From Epiperipatus broadwayi (taxonomy: Eukaryota > Onychophora > Udeonychophora > Euonychophora > Peripatidae): DNA of 64,000 bases. This document shows, one piece after another, positions 61,301-63,986 of this stretch. Numbering within the stretch: position 1 is the stretch's first letter; each line of letters starts with the position of its first letter. The notes beneath the pieces were generated by a model that made no database searches, was not told where the DNA came from, and was given only the letters and a program-made list of their open reading frames with translations. Made by a program: the position numbers and the translations under genes. The stretch is from assembly GCA_028023455.1 (NCBI GenBank), contig JAQFVV010012530.1, positions 3,186,909 to 3,250,908 of the forward strand. Reading direction: 5' to 3'.

Positions 61301-63986
61301 GATAAATACAATAATGATTACCACTAATTATTTATTCAACTAGAGATTGTCTTTAACCCTGATATAAACTTTAAACCTCAGTTAAAGGTTAATATATCTG
61401 ATTTTTCGAAAATTTAAACACACACACCTGAAGTTATTAACATTTCCCTGTCACATATGTAATATTTTAAAAATATATTAAACAACCTCCACACCACCAC
61501 ACATTCTTTCTAAATCATATAAATAAAAATACAATAAAAATATTCTCAAGTTGCATTTTATGATAAACCAGTACTCATCAGTTGGCACATATATATATAT
61601 GAGTCATATATATATATATATATATATGAGTGATAGTGATCTGGGCCAACTGATGAGTGCTGCTTTAGCATGAAATACTTCTTGGGGGGATTTGTCTTTT
61701 ATTGTGTATTTATTTATATGATTTGAAAAAAAAAAGTGTGGTGGTGTGGAGGTTGTTTAATATATTTATTTAAAATATATCTAAATTAATTTCTTAAAAA
61801 ATGTAAAAAAGAAATTATTTTGTATTATTATTTACAACTTATAAAGTTTTTTATTATTATTTAAAATTTTATAATTTGTGGTATGCACATGATAAATAGA
61901 TTTAATTCAGGGATTATGTTGACTTGAGATGTATGGCTCAAAAATTATTAGAGTAATAAAAGAAATGAAGCCTGAAAATAAATGTATTAAAACAAAATAT
62001 TTTTATTGGGGTAGACAATGAATTGAAAAATTTGAATATAAGTATTTAGATATTAAGATTACACAAAGAGAAAGAAATGGTGAAACTTTAAAAAAACATA
62101 CTATGTAGAAAATTTATACCAATAATAAATGGAATATTATGGGATCATAATGTTTCAAAAGTCAATAAACAAAGCATAGATGTCATAACAATGAAAAATG
62201 TCTGTACACATGGTAGTGAGTTTGATAAATGAAAAATAGAAATGAAATTGAATATTACAGATGTGGATTACTGAAGGAAGATCTGCAGGGATATCGAAAA
62301 GACAATGGATGGGCAATAAAAGAATTTAGTAAATTACATCAGAACAAGACGGTTGAAATGGTGTGGACATATATAGAAGTTGCCTCAGAAAAAAATACTG
62401 AAACAAATATTGTCATAGATATTACCAAGAAAAAGAAAAAACTTCAAAAAAGACGTTGGAAAAAAGAAATTGTAGAGAAATTAGAAACAAAAATTATGAA
62501 CAGACAGAAAAACATGACGATTGAAGAAGAGGAGTTATAGAATGTTATATGTCAATATAAAGTCTAATGGATAATAGATTCATCCAATTGTTTAAATTAA
62601 TGCCCACTTTTTCGATTCTTCTAATTTCATTAGTCCAGAAATGAAAGAAATTTTTGTTTGATATCTAGGTTATTTTATATACTGAATTAACTTTCAATAG
62701 TTATGATCCTCAACTGATAGTTTAATTTCTACTTTTTTTTCGCTATACCAGTGCTTCTTAGTAGAAGCTTTAGTAATTAATAGATGCCAAACGGTAGTGC
62801 TTAATACATTTCTACCCAGTGCTGTCCTATCCAATATTCTCCAATTAATTTTGAGCTCATGGCTTTTATTAATGAGGAATTTTAGATATTGGAATAGTGT
62901 ACCTGGATCTATGGAATCTATTATGCTTTTCCTTTAGCAGCCATTTTTAATTCTTTTGTTTTATTATTAAACTTACCAGCACCAACTAAAAATAAGTTGC
63001 TTTCAAAGACAACATGACAATTGTGATAGATTTAGTTTGTAAACAAATATGGGTACATTTATTCCGTGACTGGGGATTGGCATAAAACATATACTACTTT
63101 TGTAATTTCTTATAGTCATCTTCCAGTAATTTATATGACCATAATGTCATCAAAAACTTATAAACCCTTAATCAATCGAATTATACATAACTTGAAATAA
63201 TAGCCAAATAGTTTATATGCAGTTTAATTTAATATCATCAAATCGATTTTCATTCATAAATGGACCTTCTCAAGACGCCATTTTTAAAATTAATCATGTG
63301 ACAATAAACGTTCTACAACTTTATAACTCTCTACAGGCCATCACTAAAAATAAAACAATGAAAAATTAAAAATTATTATTATTTTTATAAATTTAGACAC
63401 ATATATACATTCATTATACATTTTCTTATTTATCTTTTTCTTTCTCCTATTATCTATCATCAAATAATTAACTCATCTCTTATATTATCAATACATATAT
63501 GCATTCATATAAATTACATCTTATTTTCTAACATAGATAATTTCCCTTTGCCCATATTAATATATATCCATCCATTATACATTCTCTTTCATCTTTTTTC
63601 TACCTTATAATATTCTCTCTGCAGGTTGCACTATTTAATCCATAGTAATATAATACCTTGTTTTTTTTTATGCTTTCTCATGATAAAACCATGGCTGATC
63701 AAGTCCATTTTATTATTTTAGGTCTTGATTTATTTAGAAAACACACAAATAGAATTAAATAGTTAAATTTTTAATTTATTGATATGAATTTAACGTTTAT
63801 AAGTTTCAGTTATTAACTTTTGTTGTTGTTAAAAAACACACTTTATGTTCTTATTTAATTTAGGCTAAAACAGCAGATATATTTTTGTCTGAAGAAGAAC
63901 AAGCAAAAGCATCTTATACGTTACATTATTTTAAATCTACAAGTAACAATTACGTTTCGATCGTAACACCAACAGAGCTCTTGAAA
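2655..63986 (+). CDS. Complement C3-like thioester protein gene, partial (MG1 to start of MG5), ten exons
   Basis: Join 2655-2815, 21767-21961, 29247-29317, 33148-33282, 39014-39056, 42804-42888, 42978-43077, 49190-49426, 49520-49696, 63864-63986. All introns are GT-AG and the exon phases agree at every junction, giving one open frame of about 443 residues. The product is a secreted immune effector of the C3/C4/C5/alpha-2-macroglobulin superfamily. Hallmarks are FIQTDKPIYTP at the MG2 start (YTP is C3/C5-like, whereas macroglobulins and insect TEPs usually have YKP), NFEVKEYVLP opening MG3, TPYHLSFEKT with a following KPG opening MG4, and LSEEEQA before MG5. The order and spacing follow vertebrate C3 and C5. 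Possible N-glycosylation sites are NSS, NLT, NIS and NST. The signal peptide exon, anaphylatoxin, thioester motif and C345C domain are outside the window. Coding is 1.33 kb of a 61-kb span. A TEP or CD109 relative is the alternative; I favour C3-like. Confidence 0.92.
2955..3407. mobile_element. Foldback element with 58-bp inverted arms
   Basis: The arms 2966-3023 and 3306-3363 are near-perfect inverted copies (both carry GCATGCGTCTACTGCGAGTG or its complement). The sequence AATGGCTTTTTAAT stands on both sides (2954-2967 and 3394-3407), looking like a 14-bp target duplication. There is no coding potential inside. This is a MITE-like insertion of unknown superfamily; the duplication is long for a cut-and-paste transposon. 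Confidence 0.75.
3925..4105 (+). mobile_element. LINE 3-prime tail fragment
   Basis: The + strand reads RPRKRPHVRWLDEIKD, followed further on by a tail resembling FVMDQ and a run of GATGAC codons. This matches the C-terminal end common to many arthropod non-LTR retrotransposons (GRPRKRW, then an ALQWTD-like tail). Stops interrupt it. No reverse transcriptase core is present nearby. Confidence 0.6.
5862..6949. mobile_element. TA-flanked foldback MITE with a nested insertion
   Basis: The ends are TGTTGGACTATTTTC and its reverse complement, each bordered by TA (5860-5861 and 6950-6951), consistent with a Tc1/mariner-type MITE. Related copies lie at 35763-36190 and, truncated, at 15900-16160. 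A second palindrome (6222-6722) interrupts it. Near the right end, CTGAGGA is followed by a perfect hairpin and CAAAAC (6790-6820), a hammerhead-like but non-canonical arrangement. Confidence 0.7.
6222..6722. mobile_element. Near-perfect 430-bp palindrome nested in MITE
   Basis: Positions 6294-6721 form a hairpin with arms of about 200 bp and a short T-rich loop near 6505. The arms share AACGTT and a TATATATCCACTTGTTCCAA stretch. The 12-mer CTAAATTTTAGT lies at 6210-6221 and 6723-6734 and may be the target duplication. There is no coding capacity. Confidence 0.75.
7199..7755. repeat. Foldback carrying two inverted hammerhead-type copies
   Basis: The arms run from 7199 (AATTAAAGGGGA) and to 7755 (TCCCCTTTAATT), folding near 7477. 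The minus-strand arm (7286-7346) has CCAA, a damaged box (CTGAGTG), GAAA and TTGG followed by GATC. The + arm (7603-7656) has CCAA, an intact CTGATGA, stem II ATGCTG-GTT-CAGCAC, then AAAA instead of GAAA, then TTGG. Both are therefore predicted inactive. The half-unit is the same as 21395-21690. Confidence 0.75.
8160..8990 (-). pseudogene. LINE reverse transcriptase C-terminal relic
   Basis: The minus strand, read across stops and frameshifts, gives SFSLHGYQLENINPFKYLGS, the usual YLGS segment of non-LTR reverse transcriptases. Next come KAGVFHHRKI and then LPNLFYGNEIWAPYYYN, equivalent to the conserved LPTLLYGSETW motif. The palm catalytic box is missing (it would lie above 8990). The open stretch at 8167-8502 is the decayed tail of this element, not a host gene. 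Confidence 0.6.
9095..9190 (+). repeat. Decayed hammerhead-type repeat
   Basis: It reads CTGAGAG, then TGCTGGTTCAG, then GAAATACGTTTATTGGAGATC. The GAAA box, stem III region and TTGG are kept, but one base is missing from the CTGANGA box. It is flanked by a TA run (9050-9071) and followed directly by an inverted R1 copy. Confidence 0.65.
9188..9300 (-). repeat. Dispersed repeat R1, inverted copy
   Basis: It holds the reverse complement of the R1 core (AATTTCAAACTGTTGTTGAG) and ends with a CACCTTTATT stretch. It directly follows the hammerhead-type copy at 9095-9190, the same order as at 59740-59945. Confidence 0.65.
10965..11290 (+). repeat. Dispersed repeat R1, long copy
   Basis: It aligns by eye with 1050-1390 along its length: TTGCAGTTTGAAAATTATAA, CAGAACAG, GAGGTTTAT, and the CCTTGACAACAG core near 11233. 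The shared extent is about 330 bases, with scattered substitutions. Confidence 0.7.
11364..11595 (+). pseudogene. Mariner transposase C-terminal relic
   Basis: From 11371 the frame reads VQLLNNIPKSEFQACFLKWK, matching the C-terminal region of mariner transposases (L-x-x-I-P-x-x-x-F-Q-x-C-F). It then breaks before a stretch resembling the YFEGD end. A sister relic is at 55195-55560, with which it shares the terminal block TTTTATAAAGATG-ATTC. The 60-residue open frame at 11412 is a shifted frame within this relic. Confidence 0.65.
12270..12870 (-). pseudogene. LINE C-terminal relic
   Basis: The minus strand reads YLVQIINTDGNLMNEI, then RTNRYTDIIERIKRLK, ALNWIPKNCKNPRKS and finally SFILQWIDK. 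These match the C-terminal half of a non-LTR retrotransposon family (YLGQIIN-DG, DIIERIKRLKWxWAGH, LxWxPxxxKRPRG, FxLQWTD). Several stops are present. A related but separately rearranged copy is at 52020-53030. Confidence 0.7.
14066..14200 (+). repeat. SINE-like repeat
   Basis: It opens AATAATCGAATAGTTTATTG and later has an AAGACGTTTGAGCATAGG block in the place where the 43181 copy has a B box. It is about 135 bases long. Target duplications were not found. Confidence 0.5.
14345..14570 (+). repeat. Possible tRNA-derived SINE
   Basis: TGATGCACAAGTAATGCATC, followed by CCTAGGTCTGAATCC (B-box-like, 14392-14406), suggests a tRNA-type promoter. A similar arrangement (GGGTTTGAATCC) lies at 41101-41112. 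No hairpin cloverleaf can be drawn with confidence. Confidence 0.35.
14600..18522. other. Intron stretch without recognisable genes
   Basis: The open frame at 14786-15052 (88 codons) has no family pattern I recognise and no splice context. A truncated copy of the TA-flanked MITE lies at 15900-16160 (ending AAATAGTTCAACATA). TA microsatellite runs at 16793-16856. Otherwise it is unremarkable AT-rich intron. Confidence 0.55.
16793..16856. repeat. TA microsatellite
   Basis: About 64 bases of uninterrupted TA, preceded at 16769-16781 by a shorter AT run. Confidence 0.95.
18523..18612. repeat. AT microsatellite, about 45 units
   Basis: About 90 bases of uninterrupted AT, the longest simple repeat in the window. 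It is self-complementary and a candidate cruciform and length-polymorphism site. Confidence 0.95.
19555..20530. repeat. Cluster of direct and inverted repeats
   Basis: 19555-19640 and 19853-19935 are direct copies (TTTAATGGATGTTTAGATG). 19882-20012 folds on itself (GGAGTTATCC and GGGGTAACTCC ends). 20080-20475 forms a larger imperfect hairpin, its tip being GGTCTCCACAAGG and CCTTGTGGAGACC (20240-20309) and its outer arms TTAGGTCTCAAGTAATAAC and the complement of GTTACTACTTGAGATCTAA. There is no coding potential. Confidence 0.7.
21395..21690 (+). repeat. Hammerhead-type repeat, half-unit
   Basis: It corresponds to one arm of the foldback at 7199-7755 (CCATCATCAGATTTTCAATG at its start, CCATTAAAGT in the middle). 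The hammerhead core is at 21524-21588. It ends about 75 bases before the C3-like exon. Confidence 0.75.
21524..21588 (+). ncRNA. Hammerhead self-cleaving ribozyme candidate, intact core
   Basis: The order is that of a hammerhead. GATAA (21524-21528) and CCAA (21535-21538) form the 5-prime side of stem I. CTGATGA (21539-21545) is the catalytic box. Stem II is GTGCTG/TTAGCAT, six pairs with one G-U inside and one at the base, loop GTT (21546-21560). GAAA is at 21561-21564. Stem III is the palindrome ATACGTAT (21564-21571). A at 21572 would be the cleavage base. TTGG (21573-21576) and TTATC (21584-21588) complete stem I. The internal loop between the two stem I helices sits where loop-loop contacts occur in natural hammerheads. 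Stem III has no real loop, as in hammerheads reported to work as dimers. Confidence 0.75.
21767..21961 (+). CDS. C3-like exon: MG1 end and MG2 start
   Basis: The acceptor is TTTTTTTACAG and the donor is G/GTAAAT. It enters in phase 1 and leaves in phase 1. The MG1 part reads SHVTLAEMYIGLGD and ends with IECSVLNW and SFNSDYIFIQTDKPIYTPNQE. FIQTDKPIYTP is the most diagnostic string of the C3/C5 family. The exon sits 19 kb from the previous one. An intact hammerhead-like repeat (21524-21588) lies only 178 bases before the acceptor. Confidence 0.95.
22825..22925 (+). repeat. Strongly decayed hammerhead-type repeat
   Basis: GTGATCTGCACTAATGG, then GTGTTGGTTCAGAATGATAT and ATGACTTGTC, align with the family but neither catalytic box is kept. 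Confidence 0.5.
23697..23985. mobile_element. Foldback element, 290 bp
   Basis: The outer arms are TATAAATGC and GCATTTATA. The inner arms share CTTTTATTGTACATATATGC and its complement. The tip carries CTGAAGA, then a GACTG/CAGTC-type hairpin, then GAAAC (23874-23904, + strand), with a mutated mirror copy at 23776-23816. Expansion of a LINE or Penelope-type 3-prime end into a foldback is possible. Confidence 0.65.
24940..25870 (-). pseudogene. Penelope-like retroelement relic (RT palm to GIY-YIG)
   Basis: The minus strand reads GVVCRLYLSKFENLILPKF and SRYVEDTLVCANKE (25652-25864), where Penelope-like reverse transcriptases have L-x-G-V-V-x-x-x-Y-x-x-F-E and RYVDDTLV; the second catalytic Asp is Glu here. 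Next come PLNVSSNIHSNTTFSHKYA and RRNIDLYIKDLI. Then CTNKCNISFRSPPSLNKLL, KDKITRKASHQITYKINCKK and SYYVETRVNFS resemble the linker and start of the GIY-YIG endonuclease, whose usual form is Y-K-I-x-C then Y-I/V-G-x-T-x-R. Stops and frameshifts make it non-functional. The open frames at 25390 on the other strand are shadows. Confidence 0.65.
26400..27430 (+). pseudogene. Non-LTR retrotransposon reverse transcriptase relic
   Basis: Read across frameshifts, the + strand gives KLIKASGVDNILPKFFKK and then NYSPISLLCISFKLFEKIIL (the NYRPISLLx-x-xKLxEK block), with HISIDQAGFKPKK (QxGFRxxxS). The catalytic loop FADDVV is at 27116-27133 and precedes a decayed tail. The FADD box is intact but at least five stops separate the blocks. 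The domain order fits I or jockey-type LINEs. Confidence 0.75.
28325..28830 (+). mobile_element. Mariner-derived relic, copy 1
   Basis: The block GATTGCAAGATTTTGTGATA to CTTATGATCCAAACTTGTTAG (28634-28740) is parallel to 31720-31830 (TTGCAAGATTTTATGATGG to GGGATCCAAACATATTAA). The left end has AATGGTCACCAGTTTC, then CAAGTTGCCAACAATGCCAT, like the terminal repeats of copy 3. It is too decayed for clear ends. Confidence 0.45.
28851..28895. repeat. TA microsatellite
   Basis: About 45 bases of TA. Confidence 0.95.
29247..29317 (+). CDS. C3-like exon: MG2 strand
   Basis: The acceptor is TTTTTTTGTAG and the donor is G/GTAAAA. The 71-nt exon enters in phase 1 and leaves in phase 0. It reads VKIRVTSLNSKLLPSKNPIR, matching the MG2 segment of C3 and C5 that follows the YTP motif (V-x-x-R-V-x-S-L then K-L-L-P). 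It joins in frame to NPQGI of the next exon, as in C3, where the equivalent boundary reads NPEG. Confidence 0.9.
29525..29880 (+). pseudogene. LINE reverse transcriptase palm fragment
   Basis: The + strand reads IEKVIERLGRGVDIPLIGGK (the G-V-x-I-P-x-x-G-x-x-V block). It then reads FVDNVFLCTESREDMEII, where an active enzyme has F-A-D-D-x-x-L; the catalytic pair DD is changed to DN. A frameshift follows before NLVKKNQK. Two overlapping open frames at 29523 and 29599 are parts of it. Confidence 0.65.
30507..30581 (-). tRNA. tRNA-Gly(UCC)-like pseudogene or SINE head
   Basis: On the minus strand, GCGTTGG pairs with TCAACGC at the other end, giving a 6-7 bp acceptor stem. TGGCCTAGCGGTTAGCAT matches the A box and D arm. 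CTGC-CTTCCAA-GCAG is an anticodon arm with anticodon TCC. The T arm is degenerate: a 4-bp stem CTGG/CCGG encloses GTTTTTTTCTTT, so the B box is lost and a T run that would stop RNA polymerase III lies inside. Probably a pseudogene. Confidence 0.6.
31405..31900 (+). mobile_element. Mariner-derived relic, copy 2
   Basis: The left end TCTCAATAAAAGGGTGACTT, with CTTGCAGTGCTATATTTGAA, resembles the terminal repeat of copy 3. Inside, the + strand reads KTVIETFKMIQSVNGNDIMG followed by FARFYDG and NIENDL. This is the N-terminal helix-turn-helix region of mariner transposase (K-T-A-x-E-T-x-x-M-L-x-x-x-Y-G, then W-x-x-R-F-x-x-G-x-x-x-V-E-D). The right end is unclear. Confidence 0.6.
32503..33018 (+). 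mobile_element. Mariner-derived MITE, copy 3, TA-flanked
   Basis: It is bordered by TA at 32501-32502 and 33019-33020. The ends form imperfect inverted repeats of about 70 bp: CAGTAAAATAATGACTGGTG at left, and CAGTAAAAAGGTGACTAGTT read from the right end inwards. Both continue through CTGAATCAATGCA-like blocks. Inside, KRFSRFHDDGRQSIEDGPRK (32787-32850) matches the mariner segment R-F-K-D-G-R-E-S-V-E-D-x-P-R. The catalytic DDD core is deleted. Confidence 0.75.
33148..33282 (+). CDS. C3-like exon: MG2 end
   Basis: The acceptor is GTTTTTAG and the donor is GTAATA. It is exactly 45 codons, phase 0 to 0. It reads NPQGIVVEAVNNP and onward, then FGTWNVMVYYGYE, matching the MG2 C-terminal strand of C3 (G-x-W-x-I/V-x-A-Y-Y). 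It has no stop in this frame. Confidence 0.9.
33890..35762 (+). pseudogene. Long degenerate LINE (endonuclease and RT pieces)
   Basis: The + strand shows ILIAMRD then NAEIENEI (the GDWNAKVG endonuclease motif) near 34060. Next is LMSELDEVKLGQATGIDRIP with LKILKFLGGEAK (34977-35070), the A-x-G-x-D-x-I-P-x-E finger. Then SDVHFGFRRNRGTWEINLRL (35281-35340), the QFGFRKxRGTxEAI block, then a decayed KAFDNV region and VGDMVLIIKSEYDLM near 35650, the FADD position with DD lost. A (TA)n run and a 33-bp tandem duplication (34748-34830) interrupt it. Minus-strand open frames at 34474-35193 are antisense shadows. Confidence 0.7.
34313..34361. repeat. TA microsatellite
   Basis: About 49 bases of TA inside the LINE relic; it produces the IYIYIY run in an antisense open frame. 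Confidence 0.95.
35763..36190. mobile_element. TA-flanked foldback MITE
   Basis: The ends TGTTTGCC and GGCCAACA are bordered by TA (35761-35762 and 36191-36192). The arms of about 190 bp pair imperfectly, for example AAACTTTATTTAAACTTTTC with the complement of AAGTTTAAATAAGTTTAC. It is the same family as 5862-6949. It abuts the LINE relic on its left. Confidence 0.7.
37071..37894. mobile_element. TIR element of 824 bp with internal ORF remnant
   Basis: The terminal inverted repeats of about 60 bp start ATCATTTATGTTCTTTACTA at left and mirror at right (AGTAATAAAGAACATAAATGAT, ending 37894). The minus strand between them holds a lysine- and asparagine-rich open frame (37162-37401) with no family I recognise. 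Stop-broken continuation lies upstream of it (37400-37800). It could be a LINE 5-prime piece captured between inverted repeats, or a decayed DNA transposon. Confidence 0.65.
39014..39056 (+). CDS. C3-like microexon (43 nt): MG2-MG3 linker
   Basis: It is preceded by TTATTAG and followed by GTAAGT. It enters in phase 0 and leaves in phase 1. It reads FRIKTSVNFEVKEY, and the split codon restores V with the next exon, giving NFEVKEYVLPT. This is the strongly conserved MG3 entry of the family. Without it, the exons at 33148 and 42804 are out of frame, which supports its use even though the acceptor has a weak pyrimidine tract. Confidence 0.87.
39255..39815. mobile_element. MITE with about 110-bp terminal inverted repeats
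   Basis: The left end CAGTAGTGTCACCAAGTGCA mirrors the right end TGCACTTAGTGGCACTGCTG. The arms continue through the AATCAATAGAT and CCCTATCTAGTG blocks to about 39350 and 39715. TA stands outside both ends. A right-half copy lies at 48885-49030. It begins 199 bases after the 43-nt exon. Confidence 0.8.
39950..40270 (+). repeat. Two SINE-like copies in tandem
   Basis: The heads ATAATCAAATATTTTATTGC (39950) and AATAATCGAATGATTTATTC (40137) are the same family as 43181-43315. Each is about 130 bases. The second contains a degenerate TTGAGTTCTAAGG block where the B box should be. Confidence 0.5.
40290..40980 (+). pseudogene. LINE C-terminal relic
   Basis: The + strand reads VIKSMILYGNEIWKWKERME and KKLIATKIDYW, then RTRQLE-YGHI and KLPKQMLNWIPMGKKKRGHP, followed by KSNWKEKIEKL. 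This is the typical end of an arthropod non-LTR element (LYGxExW, LRWxGHVxRM, LPKxxLxWxPxGRRKRGRP). Several stops. The antisense open frames at 40308 and 40660 are shadows. Confidence 0.75.
41750..42540 (+). pseudogene. LINE C-terminal fragment with zinc-knuckle-like end
   Basis: The open frame 42298-42537 reads CKLFKKGIEKNRHLLIECKC followed by QRIKIMKLW. This recalls the C-x-x-C-G-x-x-x-E-T-x-x-H-x-L-x-E-C end of some LINE ORF2 proteins (the second Cys is Phe here). Upstream, across a gap, is EWDMLYGKCKEHIQKLYGKW in another frame. No reverse transcriptase core is present. Confidence 0.5.
42804..42888 (+). CDS. C3-like exon: MG3, first half
   Basis: The acceptor is ATAATTTTAG and the donor is AG/GTAATG. 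It is 85 nt, entering in phase 1 and leaving in phase 2. It reads LPTMTVKISAIKYLLPSMQD and then IIINVTA, the first strands of MG3 (VLPxFxVxI in C3). A TAG in another frame lies inside the exon, but the family frame is open. Confidence 0.9.
42978..43077 (+). CDS. C3-like exon: MG3, middle
   Basis: It follows an 89-nt intron, enters in phase 2 and leaves in phase 0 before GTAAGT. It reads SYVYDQPVIGTIALILNLTN and onward, matching the C3 stretch ARFLYGKKVEGTA in layout (A-x-Y-x-Y-x-x-P/V-x-G-T). It contains an NLT glycosylation sequon. Confidence 0.92.
43181..43315 (+). repeat. SINE-like repeat, best copy
   Basis: It opens AATAATCGAATGGCTTGCTT and contains AAGAGGTTCGAACACCGG, a good RNA polymerase III B box (43215-43225). 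It then has GGACTTGATCCGAGGATCCA. The A box cannot be placed firmly. It is the least decayed of five copies in the window. Confidence 0.6.
43718..44079. mobile_element. hAT MITE, intact ends and target duplication
   Basis: The 362-bp element has perfect 15-bp inverted ends CAGGGGTCCCCAACC and a perfect 8-bp target duplication ATCTATGT (43710-43717 and 44080-44087). Subterminal GGGCACC motifs recur in both halves. There is no coding capacity. hAT elements with this CAGGGGTCCCCAACC end are familiar from several animal genomes, including vertebrates. Its good preservation amid decayed repeats suggests it is young. Confidence 0.92.
44422..45003 (+). repeat. 5-prime LTR of the TRIM
   Basis: It starts TG and ends CA. 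An internal minisatellite of about 27-30 bp units (GCAGACCAATTCGTTGGAGA type) occupies about 44720-44905. The same tandem block is in the 3-prime copy. Confidence 0.92.
45142..45723 (+). repeat. 3-prime LTR of the TRIM
   Basis: It is collinear with 44422-45003 with no indels that I could see; most differences cluster in the minisatellite part and are transitions. Confidence 0.92.
46440..47160 (-). pseudogene. Jockey-type LINE C-terminal relic
   Basis: The minus strand open frame 46636-46917 reads LKSRQPFWLTGNLQKPPALD and then WIHVWHDSN, with AGLNLLTSSFFLELWLKIS. It matches the end of jockey-like elements (RxPFW, then PGFDLPRxxWxxLNRIRTGxGRC) in an eroded state. A stop-broken continuation runs to about 46440. 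Confidence 0.5.
48402..48721. mobile_element. Foldback MITE, 320 bp
   Basis: The arms ATGTAAAAACTTTAATATTT with GCGTTGATATTAAAAATACA (48410-48452) mirror 48677-48721. The interior carries CGAAGGTATAACCTTCATTTTC, a short hairpin next to AACGTTTTCG, a layout shared with the other foldbacks. There is no coding capacity. Confidence 0.75.
48885..49030. mobile_element. Right-half copy of the 39255-39815 MITE
   Basis: GATGAGTAGGCACTAGATAG through TGGCTTGCACCGAGTGGCGC to CTGTATGGAGAG aligns with 39728-39821. It ends 160 bases before the C3-like exon at 49190. The left half is missing. Confidence 0.7.
49190..49426 (+). CDS. C3-like exon: MG3 end and MG4 start
   Basis: The acceptor is TTTTCTTACAG and the donor is GTGAGT. 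It is 79 codons, phase 0 to 0. It opens with LHNGFAKINIS and contains FLTIEAKVTDAAG (last MG3 strands). It then has RSTPYHLSFEKTLPNYKPGL, the MG4 entry seen in C3 as SPYQIHFTKTPKYFKPGM. Sequons NIS, NLT and NST are present. Vertebrate C3 splits this stretch over more than one exon, so exons appear fused here. Confidence 0.94.
49520..49696 (+). CDS. C3-like exon: MG4
   Basis: It follows a 93-nt intron with acceptor CTGTTCCAG and ends before GTAAGT. It is 59 codons, phase 0 to 0. It reads VTVRYPYGQMADTKVLLRVT, corresponding to the V-x-V-x-x-P-D-G-x-P-A strand of MG4. It ends IPEDTIGATLH, and the next exon continues with AKTADIFLSEEEQA at the same spacing as in C3. The frame stays open past the donor for about 30 codons, so an ORF finder would wrongly extend it. 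Confidence 0.92.
49790..51999. other. Intron stretch without recognisable genes
   Basis: A diverged SINE-like or MITE-like block (CTAGTGTAAGTTTGAGTAAT, about 49810-49900) recurs near 12995, 53690 and 62770. Otherwise this is AT-rich sequence with no exon that I can support. Confidence 0.5.
52020..53030 (-). pseudogene. LINE C-terminal relics, two overlapping copies
   Basis: The open frame 52247-52534 on the minus strand reads VLSFFIYGSETWILHKRAIQ and QKSVERRIFKS, then WVREQTGFANIIERIKRLWW, a clear non-LTR C-terminal stretch (YGSETW, WIRExTxVxDIIERI). A second, more decayed copy of the same region lies immediately upstream on that strand (52560-53030: YGSEI, RRDDSRWTVEVSN), so one copy has inserted beside or into another. 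It is related to 12270-12870. Confidence 0.75.
54502..55066. mobile_element. Large foldback, arms about 270 bp
   Basis: ATACCATCCGGCAACTATTC at left mirrors GAATAGTT-CCAGATGGTAT-type sequence at right. The inner arms AGGCACTATTGCACCTGACC and GGTCAGGTGCAATAGCGCCT pair almost perfectly down to a tip near 54780. Transcribed RNA would form a long hairpin. There is no coding capacity. It adjoins the mariner relic at 55195. Confidence 0.8.
55195..55560 (+). pseudogene. Mariner transposase C-terminal relic
   Basis: The + strand reads FGPKINYTQPDHPAYSSHLI with PCDFWLFPKLKTML, the mariner block H-P-x-Y-S-P-D-L-A-P-C-D-F-x-L-F-P-x-L-K; the catalytic Asp of SPDLAP is His here. Then NSIPANEFQVCFQNM follows. 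Stops and frameshifts. The antisense open frame 55261-55515 is a shadow. Confidence 0.8.
55955..56240 (+). pseudogene. LINE endonuclease (APE-type) fragment
   Basis: The + strand reads RTWNGQCLSEKLNKVIDEIE (the TWNVRSL-x-x-x-x-K-L motif). After a stop comes QQITILGVCTPVNIKDGVFE, matching the VYAPT-N segment of non-LTR endonucleases. The frame ends in stops. The antisense open frame 55985-56215 is a shadow. Confidence 0.65.
56482..59465 (-). mobile_element. Decayed autonomous hAT (Charlie-like) transposon
   Basis: The ends CAGGGATACTCAACC and CAGCGATGCTCAACC (inverted) bound 2984 bp, with subterminal TGGGCCACA motifs at both sides. The flanking 8-mers (ATATAGAT and AATGCACA) do not match. The interior encodes the transposase relic 56700-58558. 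The size and ends fit a once-autonomous hAT. Confidence 0.85.
56700..58558 (-). pseudogene. hAT transposase relic (GTF2IRD2/ZBED5-like group)
   Basis: It starts MSSSNKRKLLDENRMFQDNW (58558) and has the BED-type finger C-L-I-C with H-Y-Y-T-M-K-H. After a single in-frame TGA (58247-58249) come SLAVDSSTDISSTSQCAIFV and IRYC-like residues. A frameshift and deletion follow, replaced by two copies of a TATATATATGCCCCC unit (57620-57690), so most of the central catalytic part is gone. LSRGKVLNSFFLLCHEIMSF and LAFLCDITEKLCDLNISLQG (57246-57480) are well kept. The hAT dimerisation end appears as YLCESSYLKIKYVKN with HRNRL (56800-56870), then CSIYKPDLSK in another frame. Confidence 0.85.
59740..59830 (-). 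repeat. Decayed hammerhead-type repeat
   Basis: The minus strand keeps GTGAGTGCTGGTTCAGTAT and CTTGGGGATCAT, but the catalytic boxes read TTGGTGA and TAAA. It is followed by a TA run and an inverted R1 copy, the same order as at 9095-9300. Confidence 0.6.
59865..59945 (-). repeat. Dispersed repeat R1, inverted copy
   Basis: It holds AATTTCAAACTGTTGTCAAG and AACCAGTCAACATTTAGACA, complementary to the R1 core at 970-1045. Confidence 0.65.
61465..61790. mobile_element. Foldback with two hammerhead-type copies
   Basis: The arms ATATATTAAACAACCTCCAC and GTGGAGGTTGTTTAATATAT enclose two inverted hammerhead-type segments around a TA-rich centre. The minus-strand copy (61560-61600) has CCAA, CTGATGA and AAAA in place of GAAA. 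The + copy is listed separately. It interrupts the LINE relic. Confidence 0.7.
61638..61690 (+). ncRNA. Hammerhead ribozyme-like core, second copy
   Basis: CCAA (61646-61649), CTGATGA (61650-61656), stem II GTGCT/AGCAT with loop GCTTT (61657-61671), GAAA (61672-61675), then TACTTC and TTGG (61682-61685). Both catalytic boxes and stem I are intact. Stem III has lost its palindrome through a 2-base loss, leaving about one pair, so cleavage is doubtful. Confidence 0.55.
62755..62960 (+). repeat. Dispersed AT-rich repeat, possible SINE or MITE
   Basis: AGCTTTAGTAATTAATAGAT with ACATTTCTACCCAGTGCTGT recurs in diverged form at about 49810-49900 and 12995-13085. No termini were determined. Confidence 0.4.
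62961..63863. other. Intron end without recognisable features
   Basis: AT-rich, with pyrimidine-rich stretches on the + strand (63400-63620). Nothing else that I can support lies before the exon at 63864. Confidence 0.5.
63864..63986 (+). CDS. C3-like exon: MG4-MG5 junction
   Basis: The acceptor is TTTAATTTAG and the donor is GTAAGC, near the window end. It is 41 codons, phase 0 to 0. It reads AKTADIFLSEEEQAKASYTL and ends NNYVSIVTPTELLK. C3 has LSEAEQA followed by SNNYLHL and TEL at matching distances. The next exon, beyond the window, should carry the rest of MG5. Confidence 0.93.
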